A stretch of DNA of 64,000 nucleotides from VKMB-3413 sp041027365 (lineage in GTDB: Bacteria; Pseudomonadota; Alphaproteobacteria; Rhizobiales; Rhizobiaceae), in contig NZ_JBFTEH010000003.1 of assembly GCF_041027365.1 (NCBI RefSeq), positions 62,001-126,000 of the forward strand. The letters run 5' to 3'. How positions within the stretch are numbered: position 1 is the stretch's first letter; the number at the start of each line of letters is the position of its first letter. Under the pieces are notes generated by a model that was given only the letters and a program-made list of their open reading frames with translations, searched no databases and had not been told where the DNA came from. The position numbers and the translations under genes were made by a program. Positions 52,758 through 63,484 of the stretch are shown in pieces.

Positions 52758-55376
52758 ATGACCACCGAACGCTACAATCCCCGCGCCGAAGAGCCCCGCT
52801 GGCAGTCCCGATGGGCCGAAGCGAAGCTGTTCGAGACGAACACCAGCGATCCCGGCGAGAAATACTACGTCCTGGAGATGTTCCCCTACCCCTCGGGCCG
52901 CATCCACATGGGCCATGTGCGCAACTACGCCATGGGCGACGTGGTGGCGCGCTACAAGCGGGCCAAGGGCTTCAACGTCCTGCATCCGATGGGCTGGGAC
53001 GCCTTCGGCATGCCGGCCGAGAACGCCGCGATGCAGAACAAGGTCCATCCCGCGAAGTGGACCTACGAGAACATCGACACGATGCGCAAGCAGCTGAAGT
53101 CGATGGGGCTGTCGCTCGACTGGAGCCGAGAATTCGCGACCTGCGACGTCGAATACTACCACCGCCAGCAGATGCTCTTCCTCGACATGCTGGACAAGGG
53201 CCTCGCCTACCGCAAGAAGTCGAAGGTCAACTGGGACCCGGTCGACCAGACGGTGCTCGCCAACGAGCAGGTGATCGACGGGCGCGGCTGGCGCTCCGGT
53301 GCTCTGGTCGAGCAGCGCGAGCTGGTCCAGTGGTTCTTCAAGATCACCGACTATGCCGAGGATCTGCTCGCAGCGCTCGACCATCTGCCGGAGTGGCCGG
53401 AAAAGGTCCGGCTGATGCAGCGCAACTGGATCGGCAAGTCGGAAGGCCTGATGGTGCGCTGGGCGCTGGCGCCGGAAACCGCGCCTGCAGGCGAGAGCGA
53501 GCTGACGGTCTTCACCACCCGGCCGGACACGCTGTTCGGCGCGTCCTTCCTGGCGGTCGCCGCCGATCATCCGCTGGCGCTGAAGGCGGCGGAGACGAAC
53601 CCGGCGCTGAAGGACTTCATCGCCGAGATCCGCCGCACCGGCACCTCGGCCGAGGCGATCGAGACGGCGGAAAAGCGCGGCATGGCGACGGGCATTACGG
53701 CCGTGCATCCGTTCGACCCGAACTGGACACTGCCGGTCTACGTCGCGAACTTCGTGCTGATGGAATACGGCACCGGCGCGATCTTCGGCTGTCCCGCGCA
53801 CGACCAGCGCGACCTCGACTTCGCCCGCAAGTACGAGCTGCCGGTGAAGCCCGTCGTCCTGCCGCCGAAGGAGGACCCGACCGTCTTCTCGGTCTACGAC
53901 GAGGCGTATGTCGAGGACGGGACGATCTACAACTCCGCCTTCCTCGACGGAATGTCGCCGTCGCAAGCTTTCGACGAGGTCGCGCGGCGGCTGGAGTCCT
54001 CTGAGCTCCAGGGCAGGCCGCAGGCCGAGCGCCGGGTGAACTTCCGCCTGCGCGACTGGGGTATCTCGCGCCAGCGCTACTGGGGCTGCCCGATCCCGGT
54101 GCTCCACTGCGAGGCCTGCGGCGTCGTGCCGGAGAAGCGCGAGAACCTGCCGGTGAAGCTGCCGGACGACATCGAGTTCGGCCGGCCGGGCAATCCGCTC
54201 GACCGCCATCCGACCTGGCGCCAGGCGACGTGTCCGCAGTGCGGCGGTCCTGCTTCACGTGAAACCGACACGATGGACACCTTCGTCGATTCCTCGTGGT
54301 ATTTCGCCCGCTTCACCGCGCCGCATGCCGACGAGCCGACCGATCCGCAGGCGGCCAACGCCTGGCTCCCGGTCGACCAGTATATCGGCGGCATCGAGCA
54401 CGCGATCCTGCACCTGCTCTATTCCCGCTTCTTCATGCGGGCGATGAAGGCCTGCGGGCATCTCGACATCGACGAGCCGTTCAAGGGCCTGTTCACACAG
54501 GGCATGGTGGTCCACGAGACCTATCGCGACGGCCGCGAATGGGTGCCGCCGGCCGACGTCAGGATCGATGAGGTCGACGGCGCACGCCGCGCCGTCCGCC
54601 TCTCCACCGGCGCGCCGATCGAGATCGGCTCGATCGAGAAGATGTCGAAGTCGAAGAAGAACGTCGTCGATCCGGACGACATCCTCGCCTCCTACGGTGC
54701 CGACACCGCCCGCTGGTTCGTCCTCTCCGATTCCCCGCCCGACCGCGATGTGATCTGGTCGGAAGCCGGCGTCGAGGGCGCCCATCGCTTCGTCCAGCGC
54801 CTGTGGCGGCTGGTCAGCGAGACCGCACCGCTCGTCCGCGGCGCGACGGGCAACGCCACCGAGGGCGACGAGACGGCGACGGCCATCCGCCGCGCCGCGC
54901 ATCGCACTGCCGCCGGCGTCGCAGACGACATCGAGCGCCTTGCCTTCAACAAGGCGATCGCCCGCGTCCACGAGCTGGTCAACACGCTCTCCTCCGCGTT
55001 TTCCGGCTTCACCGCCACGCCGAGCGCGGCTCAGAAGGCGGCGGCGGCCGAGGCGCTGTCGATCCTGACCCGCCTCATCGCGCCGATGATGCCGCATCTC
55101 GCCGAAGCGTGCTGGCGCGAGCTCGGCGAAGACGGCTTCGTCGCCGCGACGCCTTGGCCTGCGGTCGATCCGGCCCTCCTCGTCGACGACACGGTCACAC
55201 TGCCCGTCCAGATCAACGGCAAGAAGCGCGGCGACTTGACCGTGCCTGCCGACGCCGGCAAAGCTGACATCGAAAAGGCCACGCTGGAGCTCGACGTCGT
55301 CAGGTCGGTTCTCGGGGCCAACCCGCCCAAACGCCTGATCGTCGTTCCCGGGAGAATCGTCAATGTCGTCGTCTGA
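52758..55376 (+). CDS. leuS: Leucyl-tRNA synthetase
   Basis: This encodes 872 residues, the standard bacterial length. The class I signatures are HMGH at 50-53 (YPSGRIHMGH) and KMSKS at 628-632. The editing domain lies between, with the TTRPDTLFG and EYGTGAIFGCPAHDQRD segments. It charges tRNA-Leu. The ATG at 52758 is chosen from family length. The end overlaps lptE by 14 bases. The gene contains a parS site at 54251. Confidence 0.97.
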   Translation: MTTERYNPRAEEPRWQSRWAEAKLFETNTSDPGEKYYVLEMFPYPSGRIHMGHVRNYAMGDVVARYKRAKGFNVLHPMGWDAFGMPAENAAMQNKVHPAKWTYENIDTMRKQLKSMGLSLDWSREFATCDVEYYHRQQMLFLDMLDKGLAYRKKSKVNWDPVDQTVLANEQVIDGRGWRSGALVEQRELVQWFFKITDYAEDLLAALDHLPEWPEKVRLMQRNWIGKSEGLMVRWALAPETAPAGESELTVFTTRPDTLFGASFLAVAADHPLALKAAETNPALKDFIAEIRRTGTSAEAIETAEKRGMATGITAVHPFDPNWTLPVYVANFVLMEYGTGAIFGCPAHDQRDLDFARKYELPVKPVVLPPKEDPTVFSVYDEAYVEDGTIYNSAFLDGMSPSQAFDEVARRLESSELQGRPQAERRVNFRLRDWGISRQRYWGCPIPVLHCEACGVVPEKRENLPVKLPDDIEFGRPGNPLDRHPTWRQATCPQCGGPASRETDTMDTFVDSSWYFARFTAPHADEPTDPQAANAWLPVDQYIGGIEHAILHLLYSRFFMRAMKACGHLDIDEPFKGLFTQGMVVHETYRDGREWVPPADVRIDEVDGARRAVRLSTGAPIEIGSIEKMSKSKKNVVDPDDILASYGADTARWFVLSDSPPDRDVIWSEAGVEGAHRFVQRLWRLVSETAPLVRGATGNATEGDETATAIRRAAHRTAAGVADDIERLAFNKAIARVHELVNTLSSAFSGFTATPSAAQKAAAAEALSILTRLIAPMMPHLAEACWRELGEDGFVAATPWPAVDPALLVDDTVTLPVQINGKKRGDLTVPADAGKADIEKATLELDVVRSVLGANPPKRLIVVPGRIVNVVV
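54251..54266. promoter_or_regulatory. parS site 4
   Basis: TGCTTCACGTGAAACC matches 14 of 16 consensus bases and lies within leuS. Confidence 0.82.
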
Positions 55377-55926
55377 TCGGGCCCGGTCGCGCACTCCGCG
55401 CGCCGCCTTCGCCGCCGTCGTCGCAGCCGCGATCCTGCCCGGCTGCACGGCCGGCCCGATGTATGGCGATCACGGCCTGACCAATCCGGCCACGACGGCG
55501 CTCGCTCCGGGACAGACAGTGGCCGGCCTCAAGGGCCGGATCGCCATCAACCAGGCTAATACGCGCAGCGATCAGATCGTCCGCAACGCCCTCCTGTTCC
55601 GGCTGAACGGCGGCGCGAAAGTGGCTGAGCCGCTCTACCAGCTGAACCTCTCCGCGGACGGATCGGAACAGGGCATCGCGATCGAGGAGGGCGGCGTCGC
55701 GACCTCGGCGATCTACACGATGCGGGCAACATACCAGCTGGTACGTCTCAGCGACCACCGCACCATCGCCACCGGCACGCGCATCGCGACCATCCCGTTC
55801 GACCGCACCAACCAGCTCTACGCGAGCGAACGCGCGCTCCTGAACGCGCGCCAGCAGGCCGGCGAGCAGCTTGCGGCTCAGGTCGAACTGGCGGTGGTGA
55901 CGGCGCTCAAGGGCGCGCCGGCCTGA
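55363..55926 (+). CDS. lptE: LPS assembly lipoprotein LptE
   Basis: This encodes 187 residues. The lipobox is LPGC (cysteine at 28) after a short hydrophobic segment. The body has the beta-strand pattern of LptE (VAGLKGRIAINQANTRSDQIVRNALLFRLN, YQLNLSADGSEQG, AIYTMRATYQLV). It helps LptD place lipopolysaccharide in the outer membrane. It is conserved between leuS and holA in this order. The start overlaps the leuS stop. Confidence 0.88.
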   Translation: MSSSDRARSRTPRAAFAAVVAAAILPGCTAGPMYGDHGLTNPATTALAPGQTVAGLKGRIAINQANTRSDQIVRNALLFRLNGGAKVAEPLYQLNLSADGSEQGIAIEEGGVATSAIYTMRATYQLVRLSDHRTIATGTRIATIPFDRTNQLYASERALLNARQQAGEQLAAQVELAVVTALKGAPA

Positions 55927-56010
55927 GGCAGGCGCGAAGGTCCGGCTTCAGGTCGCGGTGACCTGGCCGCACCAGAAGAGCAGCACCACTTCCAGGGCAG
56001 CGGAGCGCGC

Positions 56011-57060
56011 ATGGCGCAGAAGAAGGCATCCGAGGTCGAGGCGTTCCTGTCGCGTCCGGACTTCTCGTTTCCGCTCGTCCTCTTGTACGGCCCGGATCCC
56101 GGCCTCGTCTCCGAACGCGCCGACAAGATCGCCGAGGCCTCGGGCGTCGACCGCAACGACCCGTTCGCCGCGGTGACGCTGGCGGCCGACGAGCTCGAGA
56201 AGGACATCGGCCGGCTTTATGACGAAGCGCGCACCGTCTCGATGTTCGGCGGCAAGCGGCTGATCCGCGTGCGCGGGGCAGGGGCGGGCAAGGCATTGTC
56301 GGAGGCCGCCGCGGCGCTCGGCGCTGAAAAGCTCCAGGACGCCACCATCGTCATCGAGGCCGGCGACCTCAAGGGCGGCGCGGCGCTGCGGACCAATGTC
56401 GAGCGCGCCAAGTTCGCCATGGCGCTGCCCTGCTATCAGGACGAGGGGCGCGCGCTCGACCAGATCATCGATACCGAACTGAAGGCCGCCGGTCTCACCA
56501 TGGACAAGGAGGCGCGCGACGAGCTGCGCTCGCGCCTCGGCGCCAACCGCATCGCCTCGCGCGGCGAGGTGAAGAAGCTCTGCCTCTACGCTCTGGGAAC
56601 CGCGACGGTGACGGCGGAGGACGTGCGCGCCATCGTCGGCGACGTCTCGGCCGACGCGCTGGACGAGGCGATCGATGCGGCGGTCAGCGGCGAGGTGAAG
56701 CGCCTGCCGCATCTGATCGACCGGCTGACCTCGGCGGGCACGGCGACCTTCCAGCTGCACCAGGGACTGCTGCGCTATTTCCAGCAGCTCCTGGCGATGC
56801 GGGAGAGCGTCGAGCGGAAGGGCGAGACCGTCGCACGGGCGATCGAGCGCCGCCGGCCGTTCTTCCGCCGCCGCCACGCGATGGAAACGGCACTGTCGGC
56901 CTGGACGTTGGCGGAGATTTCCGCCGCCCTGTCGCGGATCGAGGCCGACATTCTCGCGAGCCGCAAGGAAGCGGCGCTGCAGCTGACGATCACAAAGAAG
57001 ACGCTGCTCGATATCGCGGTCGAGGCGGCCCGGCTGAAGGCGCGCGGCCGCCGCGGCTGA
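56011..57060 (+). CDS. holA: DNA polymerase III delta subunit HolA
   Basis: This encodes 349 residues. The sequence pattern is that of HolA: FPLVLLYGPDPGLVSERADKI near the start, ATIVIEAGDLKGGAALR in the middle, and TLLDIAVEAARLKARG at the end. The subunit opens the beta clamp in the clamp loader. The sequence before it (55927-56010) lacks further genes. It is convergent with parB. Confidence 0.93.
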   Translation: MAQKKASEVEAFLSRPDFSFPLVLLYGPDPGLVSERADKIAEASGVDRNDPFAAVTLAADELEKDIGRLYDEARTVSMFGGKRLIRVRGAGAGKALSEAAAALGAEKLQDATIVIEAGDLKGGAALRTNVERAKFAMALPCYQDEGRALDQIIDTELKAAGLTMDKEARDELRSRLGANRIASRGEVKKLCLYALGTATVTAEDVRAIVGDVSADALDEAIDAAVSGEVKRLPHLIDRLTSAGTATFQLHQGLLRYFQQLLAMRESVERKGETVARAIERRRPFFRRRHAMETALSAWTLAEISAALSRIEADILASRKEAALQLTITKKTLLDIAVEAARLKARGRRG

Positions 57061-57115
57061 ACTCGGGCGGGGCAGGGGGCCGCCAGGGATGCCCTGCCGC
57101 GCGCCCGTGTCGGCA

Positions 57116-58084
57116 TCACCCCGCGGCGCGCAGCCGCCGGTCCTCGGCTTCGTCACGCTTCATGTCGCGCAGCATGGCGAGGATCGTCTCGAGCTGCTGG
57201 CGATCGGCGAAATCGATCCGCAGCGAGCCGCCCTTGCCCTTCGGCTTGATCGCCACCGGCAGGCCGAGCCGGTCCGAGAGCCAGCGCTCCCGCTCGACGA
57301 GCTCGCCATCCTTCTCGCGCGGTGCCCGCTCGCTACGCGGGTTCATCAGTGCGTCCCGAAGCTCCGCCAGCGCATCCGGATCGCGCGCTAGGGCCTCCGC
57401 CTCACGGACGCTGAGCCCGTCCTCGACGATCTTCTTGGCCAGCGCCAGCGGGTCGCTCGCCGTCACCACGGTGCGCGCGGCCCCGGCCGACAGCAGCCCC
57501 GCCTCGACCATCGCCCGCACCTCTTCCGGCAGCTTCAGGAGCCGCAGCGTGTTGGCGACGTGGCTGCGGCTCTTGCCGAGAATCTCGGCGAGGTCGTTCT
57601 GGGTGTAGCCGTGCTCGTCGATCAGTGTCTGATAGCCCTGCGCCTCCTCGACGGCATTCAGATCGGCGCGCTGGACGTTCTCGATGATCGCGATTTCGAG
57701 GGACTGGCGGTCGTTGATGTCGCGCAGCACCGCCGGGACTTCCGTCAGTCCGGCGATCTGCGCGGCGCGCCAGCGGCGCTCGCCGGCGACAATCTCATAC
57801 GCATCCGTACGTCCTGGCCGCAGCCGCAGCAGCAGCGGCTGGACGACGCCGTGGCTGCGCACGGAGGCGGCCAGATCCTGGAGATCCTCCTGATCGAAGG
57901 CCCGGCGCGGATTGTGCGGGTTGGGCGAGATCCGATCGACCGGCACCATGCGCTCCGGCGCAATGCTCGCCTCCTTCGGCTGCGGCGCAAAGCCCGGCAC
58001 CGGCCGCGCCGGCGCCGCGACGCCGGAGCCGATCAGCGAGGCGAGTCCGCGGCCGAGGCGCTGGCGGGATCTGTCTTCGGTCAT
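57116..58084 (-). CDS. parB: Chromosome partitioning protein ParB
   Basis: This encodes 322 residues. The N-terminal CTP-binding domain has NPRRAFDQEDLQDLAASVRSHGVVQPL and GERRWRAA (101-108). The helix-turn-helix that reads parS is YTQNDLAEILGKSRSHVANTLRLLKLP. The C-terminal dimer domain ends at 322. It loads at parS sites, of which five are in this window, and spreads as a clamp. It is encoded just after parA. Confidence 0.96.
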   Translation of the reverse strand: MTEDRSRQRLGRGLASLIGSGVAAPARPVPGFAPQPKEASIAPERMVPVDRISPNPHNPRRAFDQEDLQDLAASVRSHGVVQPLLLRLRPGRTDAYEIVAGERRWRAAQIAGLTEVPAVLRDINDRQSLEIAIIENVQRADLNAVEEAQGYQTLIDEHGYTQNDLAEILGKSRSHVANTLRLLKLPEEVRAMVEAGLLSAGAARTVVTASDPLALAKKIVEDGLSVREAEALARDPDALAELRDALMNPRSERAPREKDGELVERERWLSDRLGLPVAIKPKGKGGSLRIDFADRQQLETILAMLRDMKRDEAEDRRLRAAG

Positions 58085-58157
58085 GTCTCAACTCCCGATC
58101 GGGTCTGTCGTCTCCGCCCGCCGAGCCGGTCGCATCGGCAGGAGAGGGGCTTGTCCG

Positions 58158-58973
<816 letters not shown>

Positions 58974-59086
58974 CGGCTCGATCCCGTCTCCGCGTGACGA
59001 GGAACGGCGGCGCTTAGTGCGAAGCCAGACTGTGCCGAACGCCCCGTCCGCTGCAAAGGGCCTTTCCCCGTCGCTCGAAGGCCACG

Positions 59087-59815
59087 TCAGCGTGGCGCGA
59101 TGTCAGAGATCTCGAGCACGACCGATCCGTCTTCGAGGTCTGATTCGTGCTTTACCATGCTGAATCGCCAATGGGCAGACGCTTCGGCAATTTCCTGTTC
59201 ATGACCGCGCCCCTTCTGGAAGAAGCAGGGGGTGCCGGGCCGGATGTGCGGCGCGACGAGACGGCAGAGCTGGTCCAGCGAGGCGAGGGCCCGGGCGGTG
59301 ACGAGGTCGGCCTGCGCGAGGACCGGCCCGCAATCCTCGATGCGTGCGGCATGGACGGTGCCCCGCGCGCCGATCTCGCGCTGGGCGGCGCGCAGGAACG
59401 CCGCCTTCTTGGCATTGCTTTCCACCATGTCGACCGTCGCTTCGGACCGGCATGCGGCGATGACGAGCGCCGGCAGCCCGCCGCCGGAGCCGAGATCCAC
59501 CACCCGATCGAACCGGGGAAGACGCCGTGCGAGGAACAGCGAGTCGGCGACGTGCCGCGTCCAGACATCGCCGATGGTCGAAGCCGCGACGAGGTTCGTC
59601 CGCGCCTGCCACTCCGTCAGCAGCGCCACGTAGCGGTCGAGCCGCTCCAAAGTTTCACGTGAAACGTCAACGCCTCTGATGAACTCTTCGCGTCCTGCCG
59701 CCTGCTGCCGCGCGACATCAGCCGCCTTCGGCTTCGGCCCAGCACTTGCGGGCCTTGGCGGCTTGCGCTTCGGCGGCGAGGTCCATTCGGCGTGCGGATC
59801 CCGGTCACGCCGCAC
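59087..59815 (-). CDS. rsmG: 16S rRNA m7G527 methyltransferase RsmG
   Basis: This encodes up to 242 residues. The core is recognisable: WQARTNLVAASTIGDVWTRHVADSLFL, VVDLGSGGGLPALVIA, VDMVESNAKKAAFLR and ARALASLDQLCRL. Most family members have about 205-215 residues, so the basic N-terminal 40 residues may not be translated, with a GTG near the VDVSRETLERL segment as alternative start. The ATG overlaps the mnmG stop region by 11 bases. Its 5' part contains parS site 5. Confidence 0.92.
   Translation of the reverse strand: MRRDRDPHAEWTSPPKRKPPRPASAGPKPKAADVARQQAAGREEFIRGVDVSRETLERLDRYVALLTEWQARTNLVAASTIGDVWTRHVADSLFLARRLPRFDRVVDLGSGGGLPALVIAACRSEATVDMVESNAKKAAFLRAAQREIGARGTVHAARIEDCGPVLAQADLVTARALASLDQLCRLVAPHIRPGTPCFFQKGRGHEQEIAEASAHWRFSMVKHESDLEDGSVVLEISDIAPR
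59651..59666. promoter_or_regulatory. parS site 5
   Basis: AGTTTCACGTGAAACG matches 14 of 16 consensus bases, and its inner 14 bases are a perfect palindrome. It is within the 5' part of rsmG, the nearest site to parAB. Confidence 0.9.
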
Positions 59816-61700
59816 GGGACGTCTCCGACCGGCGGATGGCGAGAAGGATCAGGGCGAGCGCCGCCGGCGTCATGCCGTCGATCCGTTCGGCCTCGGCGAT
59901 CGAACGCGGCCGGCGCGCCACCAGCTTCTGCCGCAACTCGTTCGACAGGCCGGGGAGGGCGGTGAGGTCGAGGTCGTCGGGGATCGCCCGCGCCTCGTCG
60001 CGGCGCAGCCGGTCCTGATCGCGCTGCTGGCGCTCCAGGTAGACGTCATAGCTCGCCTCGATCTCGATCCGCTCGCGCGTCGCCCGATCGATGGCTGCAA
60101 GCTCCGGCCACACGGCGGCGAGCCGCGGCAGGTCGATCCCGGGCTGCGCCAGCAGCTGCCAGGCCGAACGGCGGCGGCCGTCCTGGTTGATCGCGATGTC
60201 GTGCTTCGCGGCCTCCGGCGGCGTCAGCGTCAGCGCCTCGAGCTGCGACCGCGCCGCGGCAATCCTTGCCTCACTGGCTTCGAAGACCGCCTCCCGTTCG
60301 GCATCCGCGATCCCGAGCGCGATCGCCAGAGGCGTCAGCCGCCGGTCGGCATTGTCGGCCCTCAGCGACAGGCGGAACTCCGCCCGCGAGGTGAACATGC
60401 GATAGGGCTCGGTGACGCCGGTGCGCGTGAGGTCGTCGATCATCACGCCGATATAGGCGTCGGCCCGGCCGAGGATCACCGGCTCGGCCCCGCCGGCGAG
60501 CCGCGCGGCATTGAGGCCCGCGACCAGCCCCTGCGCCGCCGCCTCCTCGTACCCGGTCGTGCCGTTGATCTGGCCGGCGAGGAACAGCCCGTCCGCCTTG
60601 CCCACCGCCAGCGATCGATCGAGCTCGCGCGGGTCGACGTAGTCGTATTCGATGGCGTAGCCGGGCTTCAGGATCGCGACGTGCTCCAACCCCGGGATCG
60701 AGCGCAGGAAGGCCTCCTGCACGTCCTCGGGCAGCGAGGTCGAAAGGCCGTTCGGATAGACGGTGTCGTCGTCCAGCCCCTCCGGCTCCAGGAAGACCTG
60801 GTGGCCGTCGCGATCGCCGAACTTGACGATCTTGTCCTCGATCGACGGGCAGTAGCGCGGCCCGGTGCCTTCGATCCTGCCGGAATAGAGCGCCGAGCGG
60901 TGAAGATTGTCGTGGATGATGCGATGCGTCGCGGGCGTCGTCCGGGTGATGCCGCAGTCGATCTGCGGGTTGGCGATCGCCGTCGTCAGGAAGGAGAAGG
61001 GGACCGGATCTTCGTCCGGCCGCTGCATCTCCAGCCCGGCCCAGTCGATCGTGCGCCCGTCGAGCCGGGCGGGCGTGCCGGTCTTCAGCCGTCCGAGGGT
61101 CAGGCCCAGCCGGGCGAGCGTGCCGGAGAGGCCGACGGTCGGATCCTCGCCCATGCGGCCCGCCGGGATCTGCCGGTCGCCGAGATGGATGAGGCCGGAG
61201 AGGAAGGTGCCGGTGGTGATGACCACGGCGCGGCAGGCGATCCTGCGCCCGTCCGCGAGGACGATGCCGGCGACGCGGTTCTCGGCGTCGAGCGCAAGAT
61301 CGAAGACGTCGCCTTCGAGAACGTCGAGATCGTCGTGCCCGGCGAGCGCTGCCTGCATCGCCTGGCGGTAGAGCTTGCGGTCCGCCTGCGTCCGCGGCCC
61401 GCGCACGGCTGGTCCCTTGCTGCGGTTGAGGAGGCGGAACTGGATGCCGGCCGCATCCGCCACGCGGCCCATCAGCCCGCCAAGCGCATCGATCTCACGC
61501 ACGAGGTGGCCCTTGCCGATGCCGCCGATCGCCGGGTTGCAGCTCATCGCGCCGACCGTGTCGAAGCGGTGGGTGACGAGGAGCGTCGCGGCGCCGGCCC
61601 GCGCCGCCGCGCTCGCCGCCTCGCAGCCGGCATGGCCGCCACCGACGACGACGACGTCGCAGGACGAGGGAAGGGGCCGATCGGCGGCGAGAACGGTCAT
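59805..61700 (-). CDS. mnmG: tRNA uridine 5-carboxymethylaminomethyl modification enzyme MnmG (GidA)
   Basis: This encodes 631 residues. The FAD-binding start is DVVVVGGGHAGCEAA, followed by the family motif MSCNPAIGGIGKGHLVREIDALGG and, further on, GPRYCPSIEDKIVKF and INGTTGYEEAAAQG. With MnmE it modifies U34 in several tRNAs. The ATG at 61700 gives the normal N-terminus; the long open frame upstream is spurious. mnmE, its common neighbour, is not in the 2.3 kb to the right. Confidence 0.97.
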   Translation of the reverse strand: MTVLAADRPLPSSCDVVVVGGGHAGCEAASAAARAGAATLLVTHRFDTVGAMSCNPAIGGIGKGHLVREIDALGGLMGRVADAAGIQFRLLNRSKGPAVRGPRTQADRKLYRQAMQAALAGHDDLDVLEGDVFDLALDAENRVAGIVLADGRRIACRAVVITTGTFLSGLIHLGDRQIPAGRMGEDPTVGLSGTLARLGLTLGRLKTGTPARLDGRTIDWAGLEMQRPDEDPVPFSFLTTAIANPQIDCGITRTTPATHRIIHDNLHRSALYSGRIEGTGPRYCPSIEDKIVKFGDRDGHQVFLEPEGLDDDTVYPNGLSTSLPEDVQEAFLRSIPGLEHVAILKPGYAIEYDYVDPRELDRSLAVGKADGLFLAGQINGTTGYEEAAAQGLVAGLNAARLAGGAEPVILGRADAYIGVMIDDLTRTGVTEPYRMFTSRAEFRLSLRADNADRRLTPLAIALGIADAEREAVFEASEARIAAARSQLEALTLTPPEAAKHDIAINQDGRRRSAWQLLAQPGIDLPRLAAVWPELAAIDRATRERIEIEASYDVYLERQQRDQDRLRRDEARAIPDDLDLTALPGLSNELRQKLVARRPRSIAEAERIDGMTPAALALILLAIRRSETSRAA

Positions 61701-61853
61701 GGCGGCAACAAAGGGTTCGGGTGGCGGTGCGAGGGCAGGCTGGGTCAGCCCTCCAAGGCCGATCCGTTTCGCTGCACGCTCTTTCGCGGTAGAGTGTCTA
61801 TAGGTGAAACGGACCGGACGAACAACGCCGGCGGCGGGAAGGACGCTGCGAGC

Positions 61854-62420
61854 ATGAGCCTTCTGGAGACGAAGCCCTGGACGGTGGCGGAGTTCTTCGC
61901 TTGGCAGGAGCGCCAGGAGGACCGATACGAGCTCGTGGCCGGCTTCCCGGCCAAGATGATGACGGGCGCTTCGAACCGGCATGATATCATCACAGGCAAT
62001 CTGCACGGGGAACTGCAGACGCGGCTGAAGGGCAAACCCTGCCGTCTGATTACGGGCGACGGTGCCGTCGAGACTTTTCCCGGCCAGATCCGACGGCCCG
62101 ACGCCGGGATCGACTGCGGCAGGGTCGAATTAGACGGTTATCTCTCGGCCGAGACGATCGTCGTCTTCGAAGTTCTCTCGCCGTCCACCCGCGACTTCGA
62201 CCGTCTCCGCAAGGTGGAGGAGTACAAGGCGGTGCCGACGATGCGGCACGTCGTTGTCGTCGAGCCCATGCGCCCGCAGGTGCTGATCTGGTCGCGCCCG
62301 GAGGGCGCCGATTGGGCAGCACTGGAAGTCTCCGGCCTGGAGGGTGTCGTCGAGCTTGCGGCCGTCGGCATCACGCTGCCCATGACCGACATCTACGATC
62401 GGCTGGAGTTCGGTGACTGA
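61854..62420 (+). CDS. Uma2-family (DUF820) restriction-endonuclease-like protein
   Basis: This encodes 188 residues. The pattern is that of Uma2 proteins: a WTVAEFFAWQERQEDRYELVAG start, then RRPDAGIDC, ETIVVFEVLSPSTRDFDRLRKVEEYKAVPTMRHVVVVEP. The D-x-x-E-V-x-S core fits a PD-(D/E)xK nuclease fold. The family is abundant in cyanobacteria and scattered elsewhere; its biological role is not known. It is divergent from mnmG, at a place where core genes would be expected, so it may be an acquired gene. Confidence 0.85.
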   Translation: MSLLETKPWTVAEFFAWQERQEDRYELVAGFPAKMMTGASNRHDIITGNLHGELQTRLKGKPCRLITGDGAVETFPGQIRRPDAGIDCGRVELDGYLSAETIVVFEVLSPSTRDFDRLRKVEEYKAVPTMRHVVVVEPMRPQVLIWSRPEGADWAALEVSGLEGVVELAAVGITLPMTDIYDRLEFGD

Positions 62421-62628
62421 GCCAGACCGTCGGCCGCCAAGTGGCTGACATGAAGAGTCCATCTTCCGAGACCCGGCACGGCAACGAGCGTCCTACTCGA
62501 AACCGCCCTCTGAACGCCACGTCAACGGCGCAAGGCTTTACGCGTCCCGCCAATGCGGTAGGGTGCGATGCACCACGTCGGCCTATTCCGTCAGCAGCTG
62601 ACGGCAGTGGCTGAAATTGCATCAGCAG

Positions 62629-63369
62629 ATGTCAGGACCTTCCGTGACAGACGAGCCGGCCTCCCGAGACGTCACTCCCTCCTCCCTCGCCCTCACGCCC
62701 GAACTCGTCGCCCTCACCATCCGGCCGGAGCCGGAGCGCGATCCCGAGCCCGGCTGGACTCAGCTCAGCGAAGACGAACTCTCCGACCTCGTCCGCCGCT
62801 ACGAGGATGAGAGTCGCGGCGAGCCGCTGTGGGTCTTCGCCTATGGCTCGCTGATCTGGAAGCCGGACTTCGACGCGATCGACCACCGCCGGGCCTCGGC
62901 CTATGGCTGGCACCGGTCCTTCTGCCTGAAGATGACGCGCTGGCGCGGCTCGCCGCAGCAGCCGGGCCTGATGATGGCGCTGGAGCGCGGCGGGCGCTGC
63001 GACGGGGTGATCTACCGCCTGTCGGAGGAGGATCGGGCAGGGCAGCTGCGCCGCGTGCTCTTCCGTGAGATCCGGTTCCGCGAGACAGTCGACATGGCGC
63101 GCTGGGTGCCTGTCCATACCGCTGAGGGCAAGATCAGGGCGCTGACCTTCTGGGCCGGCCCGACCGGGGACCGCATCGCCAGCAAGCTGCCGCTCGACGA
63201 GGTCGCGCACATCCTGGCGCGCGCGTGCGGCCATGCCGGCTCCTGCGCGGAATACCTCTTCAACACGGTCCAGCACCTGGAGCAGTTTGGCATTCGCGAC
63301 CGCAACCTTTGGCGGCTGCAGCAGCTGGTGGCGGACGAGATCCGGCAGATCCACGACGTCGCCGCCTGA
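62629..63369 (+). CDS. ChaC-type gamma-glutamylcyclotransferase
   Basis: This encodes 246 residues from the ATG at 62629; a GTG at 62644 and a TTG at 62617 are also possible. The ChaC signature is VFAYGSLIWKPDF, followed by HRSFCLKMTRWRGSPQQPGLMMAL and, near the end, CGHAGSCAEYLFNTVQHLEQFGIRD. These enzymes release 5-oxoproline and Cys-Gly from glutathione in the cytoplasm. The N-terminal 60 residues are variable. It is isolated between neighbours on both strands. Confidence 0.9.
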   Translation: MSGPSVTDEPASRDVTPSSLALTPELVALTIRPEPERDPEPGWTQLSEDELSDLVRRYEDESRGEPLWVFAYGSLIWKPDFDAIDHRRASAYGWHRSFCLKMTRWRGSPQQPGLMMALERGGRCDGVIYRLSEEDRAGQLRRVLFREIRFRETVDMARWVPVHTAEGKIRALTFWAGPTGDRIASKLPLDEVAHILARACGHAGSCAEYLFNTVQHLEQFGIRDRNLWRLQQLVADEIRQIHDVAA

Positions 63370-63484
63370 GCCTATCAGCGGATCGCGTTCGGGGACTGCC
63401 GAGGCTCCGATCGAACGGCGGACCGCCGCGACGCTTTCGAGGACTTGGGCAGGAAAGAAGGCACGCACCGCTCGGCCGTGGCTG

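Noticed and set aside
59679..62420. A 913-codon open frame on the plus strand across rsmG and mnmG
   Set aside because: It is an antisense shadow in GC-rich DNA; most of its length is Arg/Asp/Gly/Ala-rich sequence without domains. Only the last part (from 61854), which is the Uma2 gene, is real.
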